The notes beneath the pieces were generated by a model, which saw only the letters and a program-made list of their open reading frames with translations, ran no database searches and had not been told where the DNA came from. Source: Rhyacichthys aspro (taxonomy: Eukaryota; Chordata; Actinopteri; Gobiiformes; Rhyacichthyidae). From it: a stretch of DNA of 64,000 bases. Below are positions 53,321 through 64,000 of this stretch, piece after piece. The stretch's first letter is position 1; every line of letters starts with the position of its first letter. The position numbers and the translations under genes are program-made. The DNA lies in the NCBI GenBank assembly GCA_036850595.1, contig CM072160.1:434001-498000 (forward strand), given 5' to 3'.

Positions 53321-53802
53321 GGGCTAAACTAAATCAAGACTCAAGAAAACAAACCCAGGACTCAACATCACACGGTTCTCAGCTCAGTCAGAACCAAACT
53401 AGAACCAAAACGAACACTTTAACTGTTTTTTCCCCTGTTTCCATCAAAGTTCAATCCACATTTGTCACACACTAAACAAAAGAGCAAGAAAACAGCATTT
53501 AACGGCATAGATTTAGTCCTGGTTCAGTACTTTTCTTCATAAATGTCAGTATTAAACATTCCACTCTTTGGTTGTAACTGTGTTAGCTCCTTTATGACAA
53601 AAGCACATCAGAATCACTCAAAATAAAGAATTAAACTGCAACCATTTCAGCTTCTGCTTCTACAAATGATTTTTTTCTGAGTAAAAGCAGCTGGTGTCTC
53701 AGTGAAGACGGCTCCAATCTCTCCATCGAGCCTTGAAACGGAACTCAGTCCAGTCAGTTTTAAAACTGTCTCTGAGAGAGAGAGATCTGAACCAAGCTAC
53801 CC
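53321..53802. other. Upstream flank of OR 52310
   Basis: AT-rich, no gene or TATA block seen. Confidence 0.5.
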
Positions 53803-53929
53803 CCAGAGTCCTCACAACGGTCTCTGATTGGTCCAGAGTCCTCAGGACAGCCTCTGATTGGTCCAGAGTCCTCACAACGGCCTCTGATTGGTCCAGAGTC
53901 CTCAGGACAGCCTCTGATTGGTCCAGAGT
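53803..53929. repeat. 30-bp CCAAT minisatellite (inverted relative to 63699)
   Basis: About four units of 30 bp containing CTGATTGGTCCAGAGTCCTC. The reverse complement is the same family as the array at 63699-64000 (CCAATCAGAG, CCTGAGGA, TCTGGA in the same order). Confidence 0.9.
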
Positions 53930-54300
53930 GTGTTTGAGAACTTACTTTTTCAGAGTGTTTTGTATGTTGTAGTAAAAAGTAAAACTGAACTTCCTTCACA
54001 TAGGGTTAGGTAGGTTTGGACAGATTTTTTTCTCTTGATCAATTAAATCATAACAGCTGCATTTTCTATCTTATCTTTTTTAATATTTAGTGTGACAAAT
54101 GTGCGAAAAAATAAGAAATCAGGAAAAATACTTTTTCACAACTCTGAACGTTGACTGAGTTTCAAATCCACAGAAATGTTTACTTTGGGCCCTTTCACAA
54201 AACATTTTTTTATTGATGCACATAACTTTATAAACTTTGTCATTCAAAGGCTATGAGGTCCCTGTGTAGATTACTGTTGTCCAGACTCTGAGCGTTAGCA
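53930..54300. other. 3' flank of OR 54301
   Basis: AT-rich; an unplaced stretch near 54000-54120 repeats the TAGGTAGGTTTGGACAG and AAAATACTTTTTCACA phrases that occur inverted at 46780-46820. Probably a dispersed repeat. No gene. Confidence 0.4.
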
Positions 54301-55224
54301 TTAGCGGCGCGGCGCTCTACTGAACAGCCGCGTGATGGGCGCTCGGATCTGCTGCAGGTTGATGCCGTAGATGATCGGGTTCACGAGCGGCGGCACGACC
54401 AGAAACTCCGCGGCGAGAGCGTTACTCAGAGCGCGAGTCCCGGGTAAAATACGGCCGTAACGCGCAAACATCGAGTCGAACACAATGGACGCCGTGAACA
54501 CCAGCAGAGCCACGAGGTGCGGCAAACACGTCTGAACGAACTTACGCCGATCGGAGCGAGATCTCAACGAAGCCCGGACCAGCCCCACGTACGACACCAG
54601 GATCAGCACCGTCTGAGAAAAGTGGGAAATTATCAGCACAAAACCGTAAATATTATTGAGTGTCGTATCCGTGCACGATAATTTCACCACTTCCCAATTT
54701 GTGCAGAAGAATTTTGGCAAACGCCGTCCACATAACGGCAAACGACTCGTGAGAACGATTCCGATGGCCGTCTCCAAAAGTGAAAAGAGCCACGTTAGCA
54801 TTAGCAGATGGATAACCTTTGTCCACGTCATGATGCTGTGATATTGTAACGGACGACAAATGGCTACGTAGCGGTCGTACGCCATCACCGTTAAACTGGT
54901 AAACTCACAGAACACGTAGCAGTAAATGGCGCACATCTGAACCAAGCAGCCGTAATACGTGATGACGTGAGAGTCCGAGAGCAGGTCGTGAAGGAGTTTG
55001 GGGTAAAAACTGGACGCGCCGCAGACGCCGTTGATGCAGACGTTGGCTAAAAACACGTACATGGGCTGGTGCAGGGACGTCTCCAGCGCGATGGTGGCCA
55101 CCAGAGTCAGGTTAAAGAAAACGGTGACAAAATAAGACGTCAACGCGAAGCAGAAATAAATCTGACGGTTCGTTAAAGAGTCGTTCAGGCCGTCGAGTTC
55201 AAACACAAACGACAAGTTCTCCAT
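54301..55224 (-). CDS. Olfactory receptor of a different subfamily, intact (307 aa)
   Basis: Starts MENLSFVFEL with N-glycosylation at N3. TM1 has FFNLT, then HQPMYVFL, MAYDRYVAIC at 114-123 (the classical form, unlike MSYDRY in the rest), CGRRLPKFFCTNW and KLSC in loop 2, RKFVQTCLPH in TM6 and NPIIYG in TM7. Similarity to the neighbours is limited to family motifs. GC content is clearly higher (CGGCGCGG, GCGCGAGTC), so base composition differs from the other ORs. It has none of the shared 5' tract, leader or TATA block. It is the last gene recognised and an older, separately evolving member at the cluster edge. Confidence 0.95.
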   Translation of the reverse strand: MENLSFVFELDGLNDSLTNRQIYFCFALTSYFVTVFFNLTLVATIALETSLHQPMYVFLANVCINGVCGASSFYPKLLHDLLSDSHVITYYGCLVQMCAIYCYVFCEFTSLTVMAYDRYVAICRPLQYHSIMTWTKVIHLLMLTWLFSLLETAIGIVLTSRLPLCGRRLPKFFCTNWEVVKLSCTDTTLNNIYGFVLIISHFSQTVLILVSYVGLVRASLRSRSDRRKFVQTCLPHLVALLVFTASIVFDSMFARYGRILPGTRALSNALAAEFLVVPPLVNPIIYGINLQQIRAPITRLFSRAPRR

Positions 55225-57864
55225 TACGTTTATAAAAAAATGACTGATCTTTTAGGCTTTAGTTCAGAAAAAGGATGATTTACAAAACACAATATGCAAA
55301 TCTAAAGCGGATCTTAATCTGTCTTCTATGTCTTCTGAAAATATACAGTTTGACGGAAAAAAAAGAACAAAAATAAGAACTCAAACCAAGATTTTTTCCA
55401 TTTCTGGTTTACAGAACAATAAATCCAAAACTGAAGCTGAAGCTGATTTAGAGCTGATGGATTGTTAAAATACAATTTCCATCATAACCTGTTACAATGG
55501 GAACAAAAACTCAAAAGCAAAGCAATAATGGTTTAAAATATCTTTTACAGTGACACTTTTAAAAATGTATTTGTTTTTCTGTCACAAAAATGTCCTGAGG
55601 TTAAAAGCAGAAACAGAAGAGAACAAAAAAGCCAGTATCTTGATTTGATTAAACTGAATCTCATAATTGCATTAAAGTCAAATTATATCTGACGGCTGTG
55701 AAAACAAATAGATAAAAAAACAGCTCATGGTAGTATTTTCAATCTCCAGAAGCAGATTAAATCTTATTTCAAGTATTAGAAACTAGATAAAATGAAAGAT
55801 GATTGATGAGTCAAAATGTTAAACTAAACTAGGACTTCAGAAACTGAAGGTTTTTACAATCAAAAATAAAATAAAACAACAAACATAAAGCCAATTCGAA
55901 TCTAAATAAAATACATTAATTGATGGCTCTTTTAAAGCTCTAAAATGAGTTACAAGAATAAATATTGAAATTGTAATAACATGTATCTCTTAACAATTAG
56001 AAAAGAAAAAAACACAATTCAAATTGGACAACATAAATAAATAAAGGTAAAAAGTCAATACTAATAATAAATAAAATACAGAGTGCTTTTTAACCTCTAA
56101 AATGGCTTACACAAGAAAATATTAATGCAGTTATTCCATGTTGTGTCAGTTAAATCTGAGTTTGATGTCATTTCTTTGAAATTTTTGTGACTTCACTTTT
56201 AAAATGTTTTAAAATTTAATTTAAAAGTAGATGTTTTCAACAGAAAGAGAGCTTCTGCAGTTTTCTCTAAAATTACTTTTCTTTTCTTTTTTGTTGATTC
56301 AGTTTAAATTAAAGTTAAACCAAAGGCTTGAGGATTATTGTGAAGGTCTTATACTTTTCCACAAAAACAACATAATTTTACTCTGAGGAAAAATGAATAA
56401 AATAAAGGACTTTTGATTAATTCTACACAAATTCTTTGAGCCAGAAAAAGTCAGATTTACTTTAGAGTAAATCCCAAAAACATGACCAAAAATTGGAAAA
56501 AATACAGACTGCAGCATAAAAAACACAGGAGCATCACTGAAACAAAATCAGAGCAAAGAAAAAGTTCTCAATTAACAGAATTCAGCCTAAACTAAGTGTG
56601 ACTCTTTTAAAGTGAAAACACATCAAACACAGAAAAATATTAATATAAATCTCAAATGAAAAATATATAAAAAGAGTAAATAAAATTGGTAAAAAATTAC
56701 TTCTATTAAATACAATACAATTCAATGCAATTCAATACAAAATATTCACCTATTTTTAAACAAAATGAGGAAAAGAGGAAGAGTCTGAGTCTTTAAAAGC
56801 AGGACTTTGAACTAATAAACAGAGGAAACGAAATGTGAGAGACTCATTTGAACAGTTTTAAGTCAAATATAATGCAGTGCTTTCCTGAAGCACTTAGACT
56901 TTAACGTGCTGTTTATTACAAAAAGCTCAAGTTATGATGTAAAAAAAGGACAAAAAAACCACAGAGAGCTCCATGAATTAAAATAAAACAAAAAAATAAA
57001 TAAAAAATCCTGAAGTCAGTTTTTACATTTTTTCCCAGGCCTTTGACTTTCCAAAACACAGATCTAAATATTTAAAGATTTAAAACTGAAACCTGGATTA
57101 TAAAGTTTCATTCAAAGCCACATGTTTTTTGAAACAAATATTAAAGACAACTGCGCCCAAGTCAGACAGGACTTTTGTTCAAATAAAAAAACAAACACCA
57201 AACACGAGCCTGACTTTACTCGAGGTCAGCGTCGAAGCAGAAACTGAGGAAAAGTGAGAATCAGAGCCGGACTAAACTCAGCAGCAGCTCTGAAACTGAC
57301 TCACAGAGACTCAGACTAAACACCTGCAGGCTCCGCCCCCTTTCACCTGAACGCACCACTCGCTACAAACTGAACTTATTTGTTAATATTTCTTCCCTAA
57401 ACCCTTTGGTGTGAGTCTATGTCGTCACAGCTCTTACTTTGCAAATTAAAACATTTAATTCTGCGGAAAGATGGATTATACTCATTAAATTTAAATACAT
57501 ACATGTTTTTACTGGCATAACATCTGCTGGTTCTAAAAGTAAAGGACAAACTGAAGCCAATACACATCGGGGCGAGACACAGAAACAGGTGGAAAATTTC
57601 ACTTTTTACAGACAACAAATGAAACAAGTTTTATACAGAAACATGAATGAAGTAGAAATGTAGTTATGAATTTAAAGGTGACTGTGGTTTCTTCTGAGAA
57701 GCAACAATCATGTTGAGGCGGTGTGTATAATTTAAGGAGAAGAGTTGTTGTGGGCCGTTTTGTCGAACATCTGACTTTTGTTTAAATCTGTTAAATATAT
57801 ATCATCTGCCGTTTGTTTTGTTTGAACTTGTCCAGTGTCACAGATGATTTCAGTGACCTTTAGC
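55225..57864. other. AT-rich gene-free region
   Basis: About 2.6 kb without convincing ORFs on either strand; frequent A-runs and AATAAA-like words. The upstream part probably holds the OR 54301 promoter, but I cannot point to one. Confidence 0.5.
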
Positions 57865-59088
57865 CTGTAGCCTTTAGCTTATGTAGTGCTAACTGCTCCT
57901 GTAGCCTTTAGCTTATGTAGCGCTAACTGCTCCTGTAGCCTTTAGCTTATGTAGCGCTAACTGCTCCTGTAGCCTTTAGCTTATGTAGCGCTAACTGCTC
58001 CTGTAGCCTTTAGCTTATGTAGCGCTAACTGCTCCTGTAGCCTTTAGATTATGTAGCACTAACTGCTCCTGTAGCCTTTAGCTTATGTAGCGCTAACTGC
58101 TCTTGTAGTCTTTAGCTTATGTAGCGCTAGCTGCTCCTGTAGCCTTTAGCTTGTTTAGCGCTAACTGCTCCTGTAGCCTTTAGCTTATGTAGCGCTAACT
58201 GCTCTTGTAGTATTTAGCTTATGTAGCGCTAACTGCTCCTGTAGCCTTTAGCTTATGTAGCGCTAACTGCTCTTGTAGTATTTAGCTTATGTAGCGCTAA
58301 CTGCTCTTGTAGTATTTAGCTTATGTAGCACTAACTGCTCCTGTAGCCTTTAGCTTATGTAGCGCTAACTGCTCCTGTAGCCTTTAGATTATGTAGCACT
58401 AACTGCTCCTGTAGCCTTTAGCTTATGTAGCGCTAACTGCTCTTGTAGTCTTTAGCTTATGTAGCACTAACTGCTCCTGTAGCCTTTAGCTTATGTAGTG
58501 CTAACTGCTCCTGTAGCCTTTAGCTTATGTAGCGCTAACTGCTCCTGTAGCCTTTAGCTTATGTAGCGCTAACTGCTCCTGTAGCCTTTAGATTATGTAG
58601 CACTAACTGCTCCTGTAGCCTTTAGCTTATGTAGCGCTAACTGCTCTTGTAGTCTTTAGCTTATGTAGCGCTAGCTGCTCCTGTAGCCTTTAGCTTGTTT
58701 AGCGCTAACTGCTCCTGTAGCCTTTAGCTTATGTAGCGCTAACTGCTCTTGTAGTATTTAGCTTATGTAGCGCTAACTGCTCCTGTAGCCTTTAGCTTAT
58801 GTAGCGCTAACTGCTCTTGTAGTATTTAGCTTATGTAGCGCTAACTGCTCTTGTAGTATTTAGCTTATGTAGCACTAACTGCTCCTGTAGCCTTTAGCTT
58901 ATGTAGCGCTAACTGCTCTTGTAGTATTTAGCTTATGTAGCACTAACTGCTCCTGTAGCCTTTAGCTTATGTAGCGCTAACTGCTCCTGTAGCCTTTAGC
59001 TCCTGTAGCGCTAACTGCTCCTGTAGCCTTTAGCTTGTGTAGCGCTAACTGCTCCTGTAGCCTTTAGCTCCTGTAGCGCTAACTGCTC
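57865..59088. repeat. 34-bp minisatellite with higher-order structure, 36 units
   Basis: 1224 bp, exactly 36 x 34. Unit core TAGCTTATGTAGCGCTAACT with GATTATG, CTTGTAGTATTT, TTGTTTAG and CACTAACT variants. Rare variants recur 544 bp apart (16 units): GATTATG at 58047 and 58591, TTGTTTAG at 58151 and 58695. A multi-unit block has therefore been duplicated. Confidence 0.97.
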
Positions 59089-59780
59089 TGTGAGGCTCTG
59101 AATAAACACAGGCAGAGGAAGCGTCTGGATGAGGCTCAGGTTCAGATAACGTCACTGATTTGTTTGAGATTCAGAGATTGCTTTTATTCTTGGAAACAGC
59201 ACTTTTCTAATAAACAGTTGTATATTTGATACCAGAGCAGTTTCTGAGATACAGGCCACTGCAGCAGGACTGGACTGGCCTTAACGCGCTTCATTCCAAC
59301 CATTGTTCAGTTCAACAGGCTGCTCTCTGATGATCATTTGCAAAGCATTATGGTCTATTTTGAGCCTCGTGACTGTCGCTGCTCATTACTTTTACTGATG
59401 CATTGTGGGAAACTTTGAGTCACTACATTTCAGTCTTTAACATTCAGACACTGCCCAAGTACGGTGTAATCAGAGAGTTCAGTTCAGGTCAGAGGTCGAC
59501 TGAACCCCAACATGAACCTGGGCTTGAATCACATTACATCATATTATATTATTATTATATTATTACATGTTTATAGGCTTTTATTCTGGAATCTGCAGCC
59601 GCTGAGACGGAGGTCAAAGGTCAAAGTTTGAGCTCTGTTCTGATTGTGTTTACTTTAAAGTTCTTCATAAACACAGAAAAAACCCAGAGGACGGAGCAGA
59701 GACAGAGACTCCTCCGGGACACGCTCCGTCCTTTCATCATTGTTTATCAGTCTCTAACTTTAGCCACTGTGTCCTCTCAG
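59089..59780. other. Intergenic, no gene seen
   Basis: Mixed-composition DNA with short ATT runs at 59540-59565. The open frame from 59628 runs into the next minisatellite and is not convincing. Confidence 0.5.
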
Positions 59781-60051
59781 TCCCTCTGGACCAATCAGAG
59801 ACAGCGGTCCGGTCACATGTCCTCAGGGACCGGGTTAAAGCGTCCCTCTGGACCAATCAGAGACAGCGGTCCGGTCACATGTCCTCAGGGACCGGGTTAA
59901 AGCGTCCCTCTGGACCAATCAGAGACAGCGGTCCGGTCACATGTCCTCAGGGACCGGGTTAAAGTGTCCCTCTGGACCAATCAGAGACAGCGGTCCGGTC
60001 ACACGTCCTCAGGGACCGGGTTAAAGCGTCCCTCTGGACCAATCAGAGACA
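59781..60051. repeat. 62-bp CCAAT minisatellite, ~4.4 units
   Basis: Units contain GGACCAATCAGAGACAGCGG and CCTCAGGGACCGGGTTAAAG. The CCAATCAGAGAC part matches the 30-bp family at 53803 and 63699. Confidence 0.95.
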
Positions 60052-60146
60052 ACAGACATTTAACAAGAGTTTCTAAAAACAACAGAGACATAAAGTAATA
60101 TTTTGAATAAATATTAGTAAAAAATATAATTTAAAAAGTTTATTAA

Positions 60147-60222
60147 GACCAAGACCGAGTCAAGACCGAGTCAAGACCAAGACTGAGTCAAGACCAAGAC
60201 CGAGTCAAGACCAAGACCGAGG
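60147..60222. repeat. Short CAAGACCGAGT repeat
   Basis: Six imperfect tandem units of 11-17 bp (CAAGACCGAGT, CAAGACCAAGACTGAGT). Confidence 0.85.
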
Positions 60223-60269
60223 CTTATGTGAACAGATCCCAAAGAGCAGTTCTAAAGTTTAAACAGGCC

Positions 60270-60880
60270 AAGTCCAGTCTTAGACCGGGTCCAGACTCAG
60301 GAGACGGAGTTAGTCCGGTCTTAGACCGGGTCCAGACTCAGGAGACGGAGTTAGTCCGGTCTTAGACCGGGTCCAGACTCAGGAGACGGAGTTAGTCCGG
60401 TCTTAGACCGGGTCCAGACTCAGGAGACGGAGTTAGTCCGGTCTTAGACCGGGTCCAGACTCAGGAGACGGAGTTAGTCCGGTCTTAGACCGGGTCCAGA
60501 CTCAGGAGACGGAGTTAGTCCGGTCTTAGACCGGGTCCAGACTCAGGAGACGGAGTTAGTCCGGTCTTAGACCGGGTCCAGACTCAGGAGACGGAGTTAG
60601 TCCGGTCTTAGACCGGGTCCAGACTCATGGAGACGGAGTTAGTCCAGTTCTAGACCGGGTCCAGACTCATGGAGACGGAGTTAGTCCAGTTCTAGACCGG
60701 GTCCAGACTCATGGAGACGGAGTTAGTCCAGTTCTAGACCGGGTCCAGACTCATGGAGACGGAGTTAGTCCAGTTCTAGACCGGGTCCAGACTCAGGAGA
60801 CAGAGTTAGTCCAGTCTTAGACCGGGTCCAGACTCAGGAGACAGAGTTAGTCCAGTTCTAGACCGGGTCCAGACTCATGG
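60270..60880. repeat. 41-bp minisatellite, ~15 units
   Basis: Units built on TTAGACCGGGTCCAGACTC and GGAGACGGAGTTAGTCC. The first eight are almost identical; later ones carry an inserted TG (CATGGAGACGG) and CCAGTTC variants, marking separate expansion rounds. Confidence 0.95.
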
Positions 60881-60976
60881 AGGTCAGTGTTTGTTGAAGG
60901 AGGCAGAAACAGAGGAGATTCTATTAATTAAATATAAACTCATGAAGAGGATGTACACAAACAAGAAGAAGCAGGA

Positions 60977-61045
60977 AGGTTGTGGGTTCGATCCCGGGGC
61001 CGAATGACTCATGTCACTGTGGGGTCTCTCCAGGTTCTCTCCGGC
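60977..61045 (+). mobile_element. SINE fragment (B box)
   Basis: GGTTGTGGGTTCGATCCC (exact B box GGTTCGATCC), then GAATGACTCATGTCACTG and CCAGGTTCTCTCCGG, phrases of common fish tRNA-SINEs. No A box; truncated. Confidence 0.45.
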
Positions 61046-62831
61046 AACTAAATAAAATGAGAAAAGGGCAAAAGTGAAGCACAGAGAAGGTTACATGCCT
61101 CATTAGCATCTGGGCTAACAGTGGCTAACAGCAGCATCAGTGTGTTTCTGTTTTTGTTTGATGCAGATTAAAATCCCAGCTGTGAACGCTCTAGACCAAA
61201 CTAAATCAGTCCTTTTCCAATTTGCTGCAAACTTAATGAAGCAAAGACAAATGTGAACCAGACCTAAACCAGGACTAAACCAAGACTGAACATGGATCAA
61301 AACAAGACTAAACCAGGATTTACCCTGGTCTCACTCTGAGACTAAAGCAAGACTACATTAGGTCTAAGTCAGGACTAAACCAGGCCTTTGTGGATCATGT
61401 GACTTGTTTTTTTTTTTTTTTCAGAAGAGATTTAAAGACCAGCGTCAGTCTCATTTTAAATCCAAACCAGAACAAAAACAAGGTCTGTTTATGATTTCAA
61501 CTAAAGATGGAGTTTTCTGGACTCAAAGACAAGCTTTTGGATTTTAGGGCAAGAACCGAGGAATAAAACAAAAACTCAGGAAACAACGACAGATCAGAAA
61601 ACACTGGGCTCCAGACTCAACTTTATGGAACTCACTTTGGAGAAGTCAGAAGAAAAATGAACAAATGCAGCTGTTTTTCTTTGTCATTTAAATCTTAGCT
61701 TTTTTTGTCCAAATTTCTGCTTAATATTAAAATCTTTTTGAAGCACGTTCAAAAGAGAAGTAGGCAACAACCGTATTATTTATAAATATTATTCATGTGT
61801 TTGAGAGGCTTTGAAAGAGAAAAGTGAAACTGATTTTTCGTCTATATTTGATGTTGGTTATGGCTGCACCTTTTAATCACTTTTGTTTTTTTCATTTGTT
61901 TTTGAAAAGTTGGATCAAATGAATAATAATTTTGGGGACATTGAAGGCAACGAGTAAAGCCTGTTCTTTGTTTGGAAATGTGAAAATGTCTGGAACAAAG
62001 CATGTAAGACCAGACCAGACAAATGGGAAAATACTCCACTTTTTACAAAACAAAGAAAGAATGGTCTTCAGATTTTTTAAACCGGTTTGAATCTTTAGAG
62101 AAGTCTCTGGAAAAATACACACAAGAGTCATTTTAAAGGAATTCTAAGCCATTTTTGCCCTGTACCTAAATAATGAGTTTTATTTCTTAATGTGATGCCT
62201 TTAGACAAAAGCAAGGTTTTGAATCTATTTTGTTTGAACATTTGGGACAAAAGCAAAAAGAGTCTTGGTCTTTTGAGAGTCTTTTGGTTTGAGGATGATT
62301 GTTGCAGCAGAAATGTGATTTTAAATATTTGTGAAGAAAACTGAAGAAAAGAACGAATCAATCTGGAGTTTGGATTAAATTGAGACTCAAACAAAACCAG
62401 GACTAAACCACAGTTTCACACCATTAAAAACTATTATTTAAATTTAGAATACTGAGGGATAATGTTCTCTTTTGGTTAAACAACATTGTTTTTTTTAATC
62501 AATTAAAAGACAAAAAGTGAATTTGATTTTTGCTGAGATTTGTGAGAAAGAATTTTACAAAAACGCTAATACTTTTGAATTGATGTACTATTATATTCTA
62601 CTAATAATTTGAGATTGGTTTTTTTTACTGATTAACATCAAGATTTCAGCAGCTTATTATTATATATATTATTAACAAAATCGTTTTTCATTTAGTAAAA
62701 AAATAATTTAAATCTCAGCTTTTTTGTTCAAATTTCTGCTTTATATTAAAATCTTTTTGAAGCACGTTCAAAAGAGAAGTAGGCAACAACTGTATTATTT
62801 ATAAATATTATTCATGTGTTTCTTTGAGAGG
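61046..62831. other. AT-rich gene-free region left of gap 2
   Basis: No gene. 61688-61815 is repeated at about 62708-62831 with a few mismatches, the second copy ending exactly at the gap. Confidence 0.6.
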
Positions 62832-62929
62832 NNNNNNNNNNNNNNNNNNNNNNNNNNNNNNNNNNNNNNNNNNNNNNNNNNNNNNNNNNNNNNNNNNNNN
62901 NNNNNNNNNNNNNNNNNNNNNNNNNNNNN
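62832..62929. other. Assembly gap (~100 N)
   Basis: Run of N between AT-rich DNA on the left and GC-rich CT-repeat DNA on the right. Confidence 0.99.
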
Positions 62930-63698
62930 TCTGGTCTGGTCTCTGGTCTGGTCCAGGCTGCAGTCCTCTGGACCTGGTACAGTTGCCTCAGGAGGAGCCC
63001 ACAGGACAACCAGACCTGATAGGACTCCTTCAGCTGACGGCATCCCTTACTTCTGGTGTCCACCACAGGGTCAGGGATCACCACTCACGACAGGCACCGG
63101 AGACCCTACGGCCACGGCTCCGAGCAGCCGCGTGGACAACGGAGAAGCGCGGTCCGCTCGGACTCTCGGCGTCCCGGCCTCCTCGGGATCGGTCGGAGCT
63201 CTGCCGGTCGGAGTCCGAGACCCTTCTGACTCAGACGGTCCCGGCGGACCCTGCGGTACGTTGGGTCCAACTCGCCTCCAGACGGTGATCGGCGACAGCT
63301 CCGTCCTCTCTTCACCCGAGTGTCCGGGACATCCGGCCGAAGGTGAAACAAAGTGGACCGTGGACCGTCCCGGAGCCACCGATGGACACCTTCTGCTTGA
63401 ACATGGTGTTGGTTCTGGACAAACTGAGACTAGAACAGAAGTCCAATAACAGAACACCACTGGGGTCCAGATCAGGGCCGTTCCTCCAGGGTCACTGTTG
63501 TTACCCCGTGGCGTTCTCCAGTAGAACCTTGGAGACCCCAGCACCTTCCAGGACCCCTCCCAGAGACTCCCAGAAGGTTCTCTGTCGTTTAGGCCCTAAA
63601 CACAAACCAAAGAACCTCTCAAGTCAGGAGAACCTCTTTCAGAGGCTGGGCAATAACCCCTCCCCTTGGGGCCTAAATCCACCTGTCTCAGGAGGAGA
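62930..63698. other. GC-rich unrecognised segment right of gap 2
   Basis: Markedly more GC-rich than anything else in the window, with CpG-rich stretches at 63080-63370. Long open frames occur on both strands (for example 63071-63544 reverse), but open frames on both strands are expected at this composition and I recognise no domain. Could be a CpG island, a gene fragment or a repeat. Confidence 0.4.
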
Positions 63699-64000
63699 CC
63701 GTCCTGAGGAGTCTGGACCAATCAGAGACGTTCCTGAGGAGTCTGGACCAATCAGAGACGTTCCTGAGGAGTCTGGACCAATCAGAGGCCATCTTGAGGA
63801 GTCTGGACCAATCAGAGGCCGTCTTGAGGAGTCTGGACCAATCAGAGATGTTCCTGAGGAGTCTGGTCCAATCAGAGGCGTTCCTGAGGAGTATGGACCA
63901 ATCAGAGACGTTCCTGAGGAGTCTGGACTAATCAGAGACGTTCCTGAGGAGTCTGGACCAATCACAGAACATCCTGAGGAGTCTGGACCAATCAGAGACG
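63699..64000. repeat. 30-bp CCAAT minisatellite, 10 units to window end
   Basis: 30-bp units with CCTGAGGAGTCTGGACCAAT and CAGAGACGTT; variants GGCCATCTTG and GGCGTTCC. Runs off the right edge. Each unit carries a consensus NF-Y type CCAAT box (GACCAATCAG). Confidence 0.95.

Noticed and set aside
59628..59900. 90-codon ORF entering the 62-bp repeat
   Set aside because: No recognisable domain; half of it is minisatellite translation.
63071..63544. 157-codon reverse ORF as a gene
   Set aside because: GC-rich DNA gives long open frames on both strands here; no start context, domain or splice pattern supports it.

Overview
The window looks like teleost fish genomic DNA. It has single-exon class A GPCR genes of the fish olfactory receptor (OR) type, AT-rich intergenic DNA, very abundant minisatellites, a Ty3/gypsy integrase remnant, a Tigger-like mariner MITE and tRNA-derived SINE pieces. 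No bacterial-style operons, rRNA genes or CRISPR arrays are visible. Two N runs (19491-19590 and about 62832-62929) mark assembly gaps.

Genes: 16 OR loci. Twelve encode full-length receptors of about 307-318 residues: 5537 (+), 16814 (-), 22362 (-), 27808 (+), 30197 (-), 35318 (-), 39084 (-), 42849 (+), 45617 (+), 49994 (+), 52310 (-) and 54301 (-). One is cut by the left edge (1-567). Three are broken: 7910 and 13051 each lack 2 bp, and 25126 is truncated after TM5. All but one belong to one close-knit subfamily. The 54301 gene is a clearly different subfamily and marks the right edge of the cluster.

Layout: 2258-19490 and 25771-41803 are two copies of one block, about 22.3 kb apart in direct orientation. 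Each holds a VNTR, then OR(+), OR(-), OR(-), OR(-). Coding regions are almost identical, but tandem-array lengths differ. Copy 1 carries small indels and becomes strongly divergent next to its gap, so part of its decay may be assembly error. Between the copies lie a gypsy fragment, a 16-bp array, one OR and a truncated OR. To the right (41804-55224) are five ORs. Two of these lie downstream of inverted copies of a TATA-containing block plus an 11-bp array that also occur inside the duplicated block. From 55225 to the end I find no gene, only AT-rich DNA and four main minisatellite arrays (34, 62, 41 and 30 bp).

Working picture: an actively remodelled OR cluster. A recurring module (TATA block, 11-bp array, OR coding exon) is copied in both orientations, and the first ~240 bp around the start codon are kept virtually identical among paralogues whose later parts differ, which suggests gene conversion. 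Most receptors are probably functional chemosensory GPCRs; ligands cannot be inferred. The most unusual elements are an 11-bp VNTR that stays exactly in register for 218 and 105 units and seems to sit inside an LTR U3 region, the module architecture, and related minisatellites that array CCAAT boxes.
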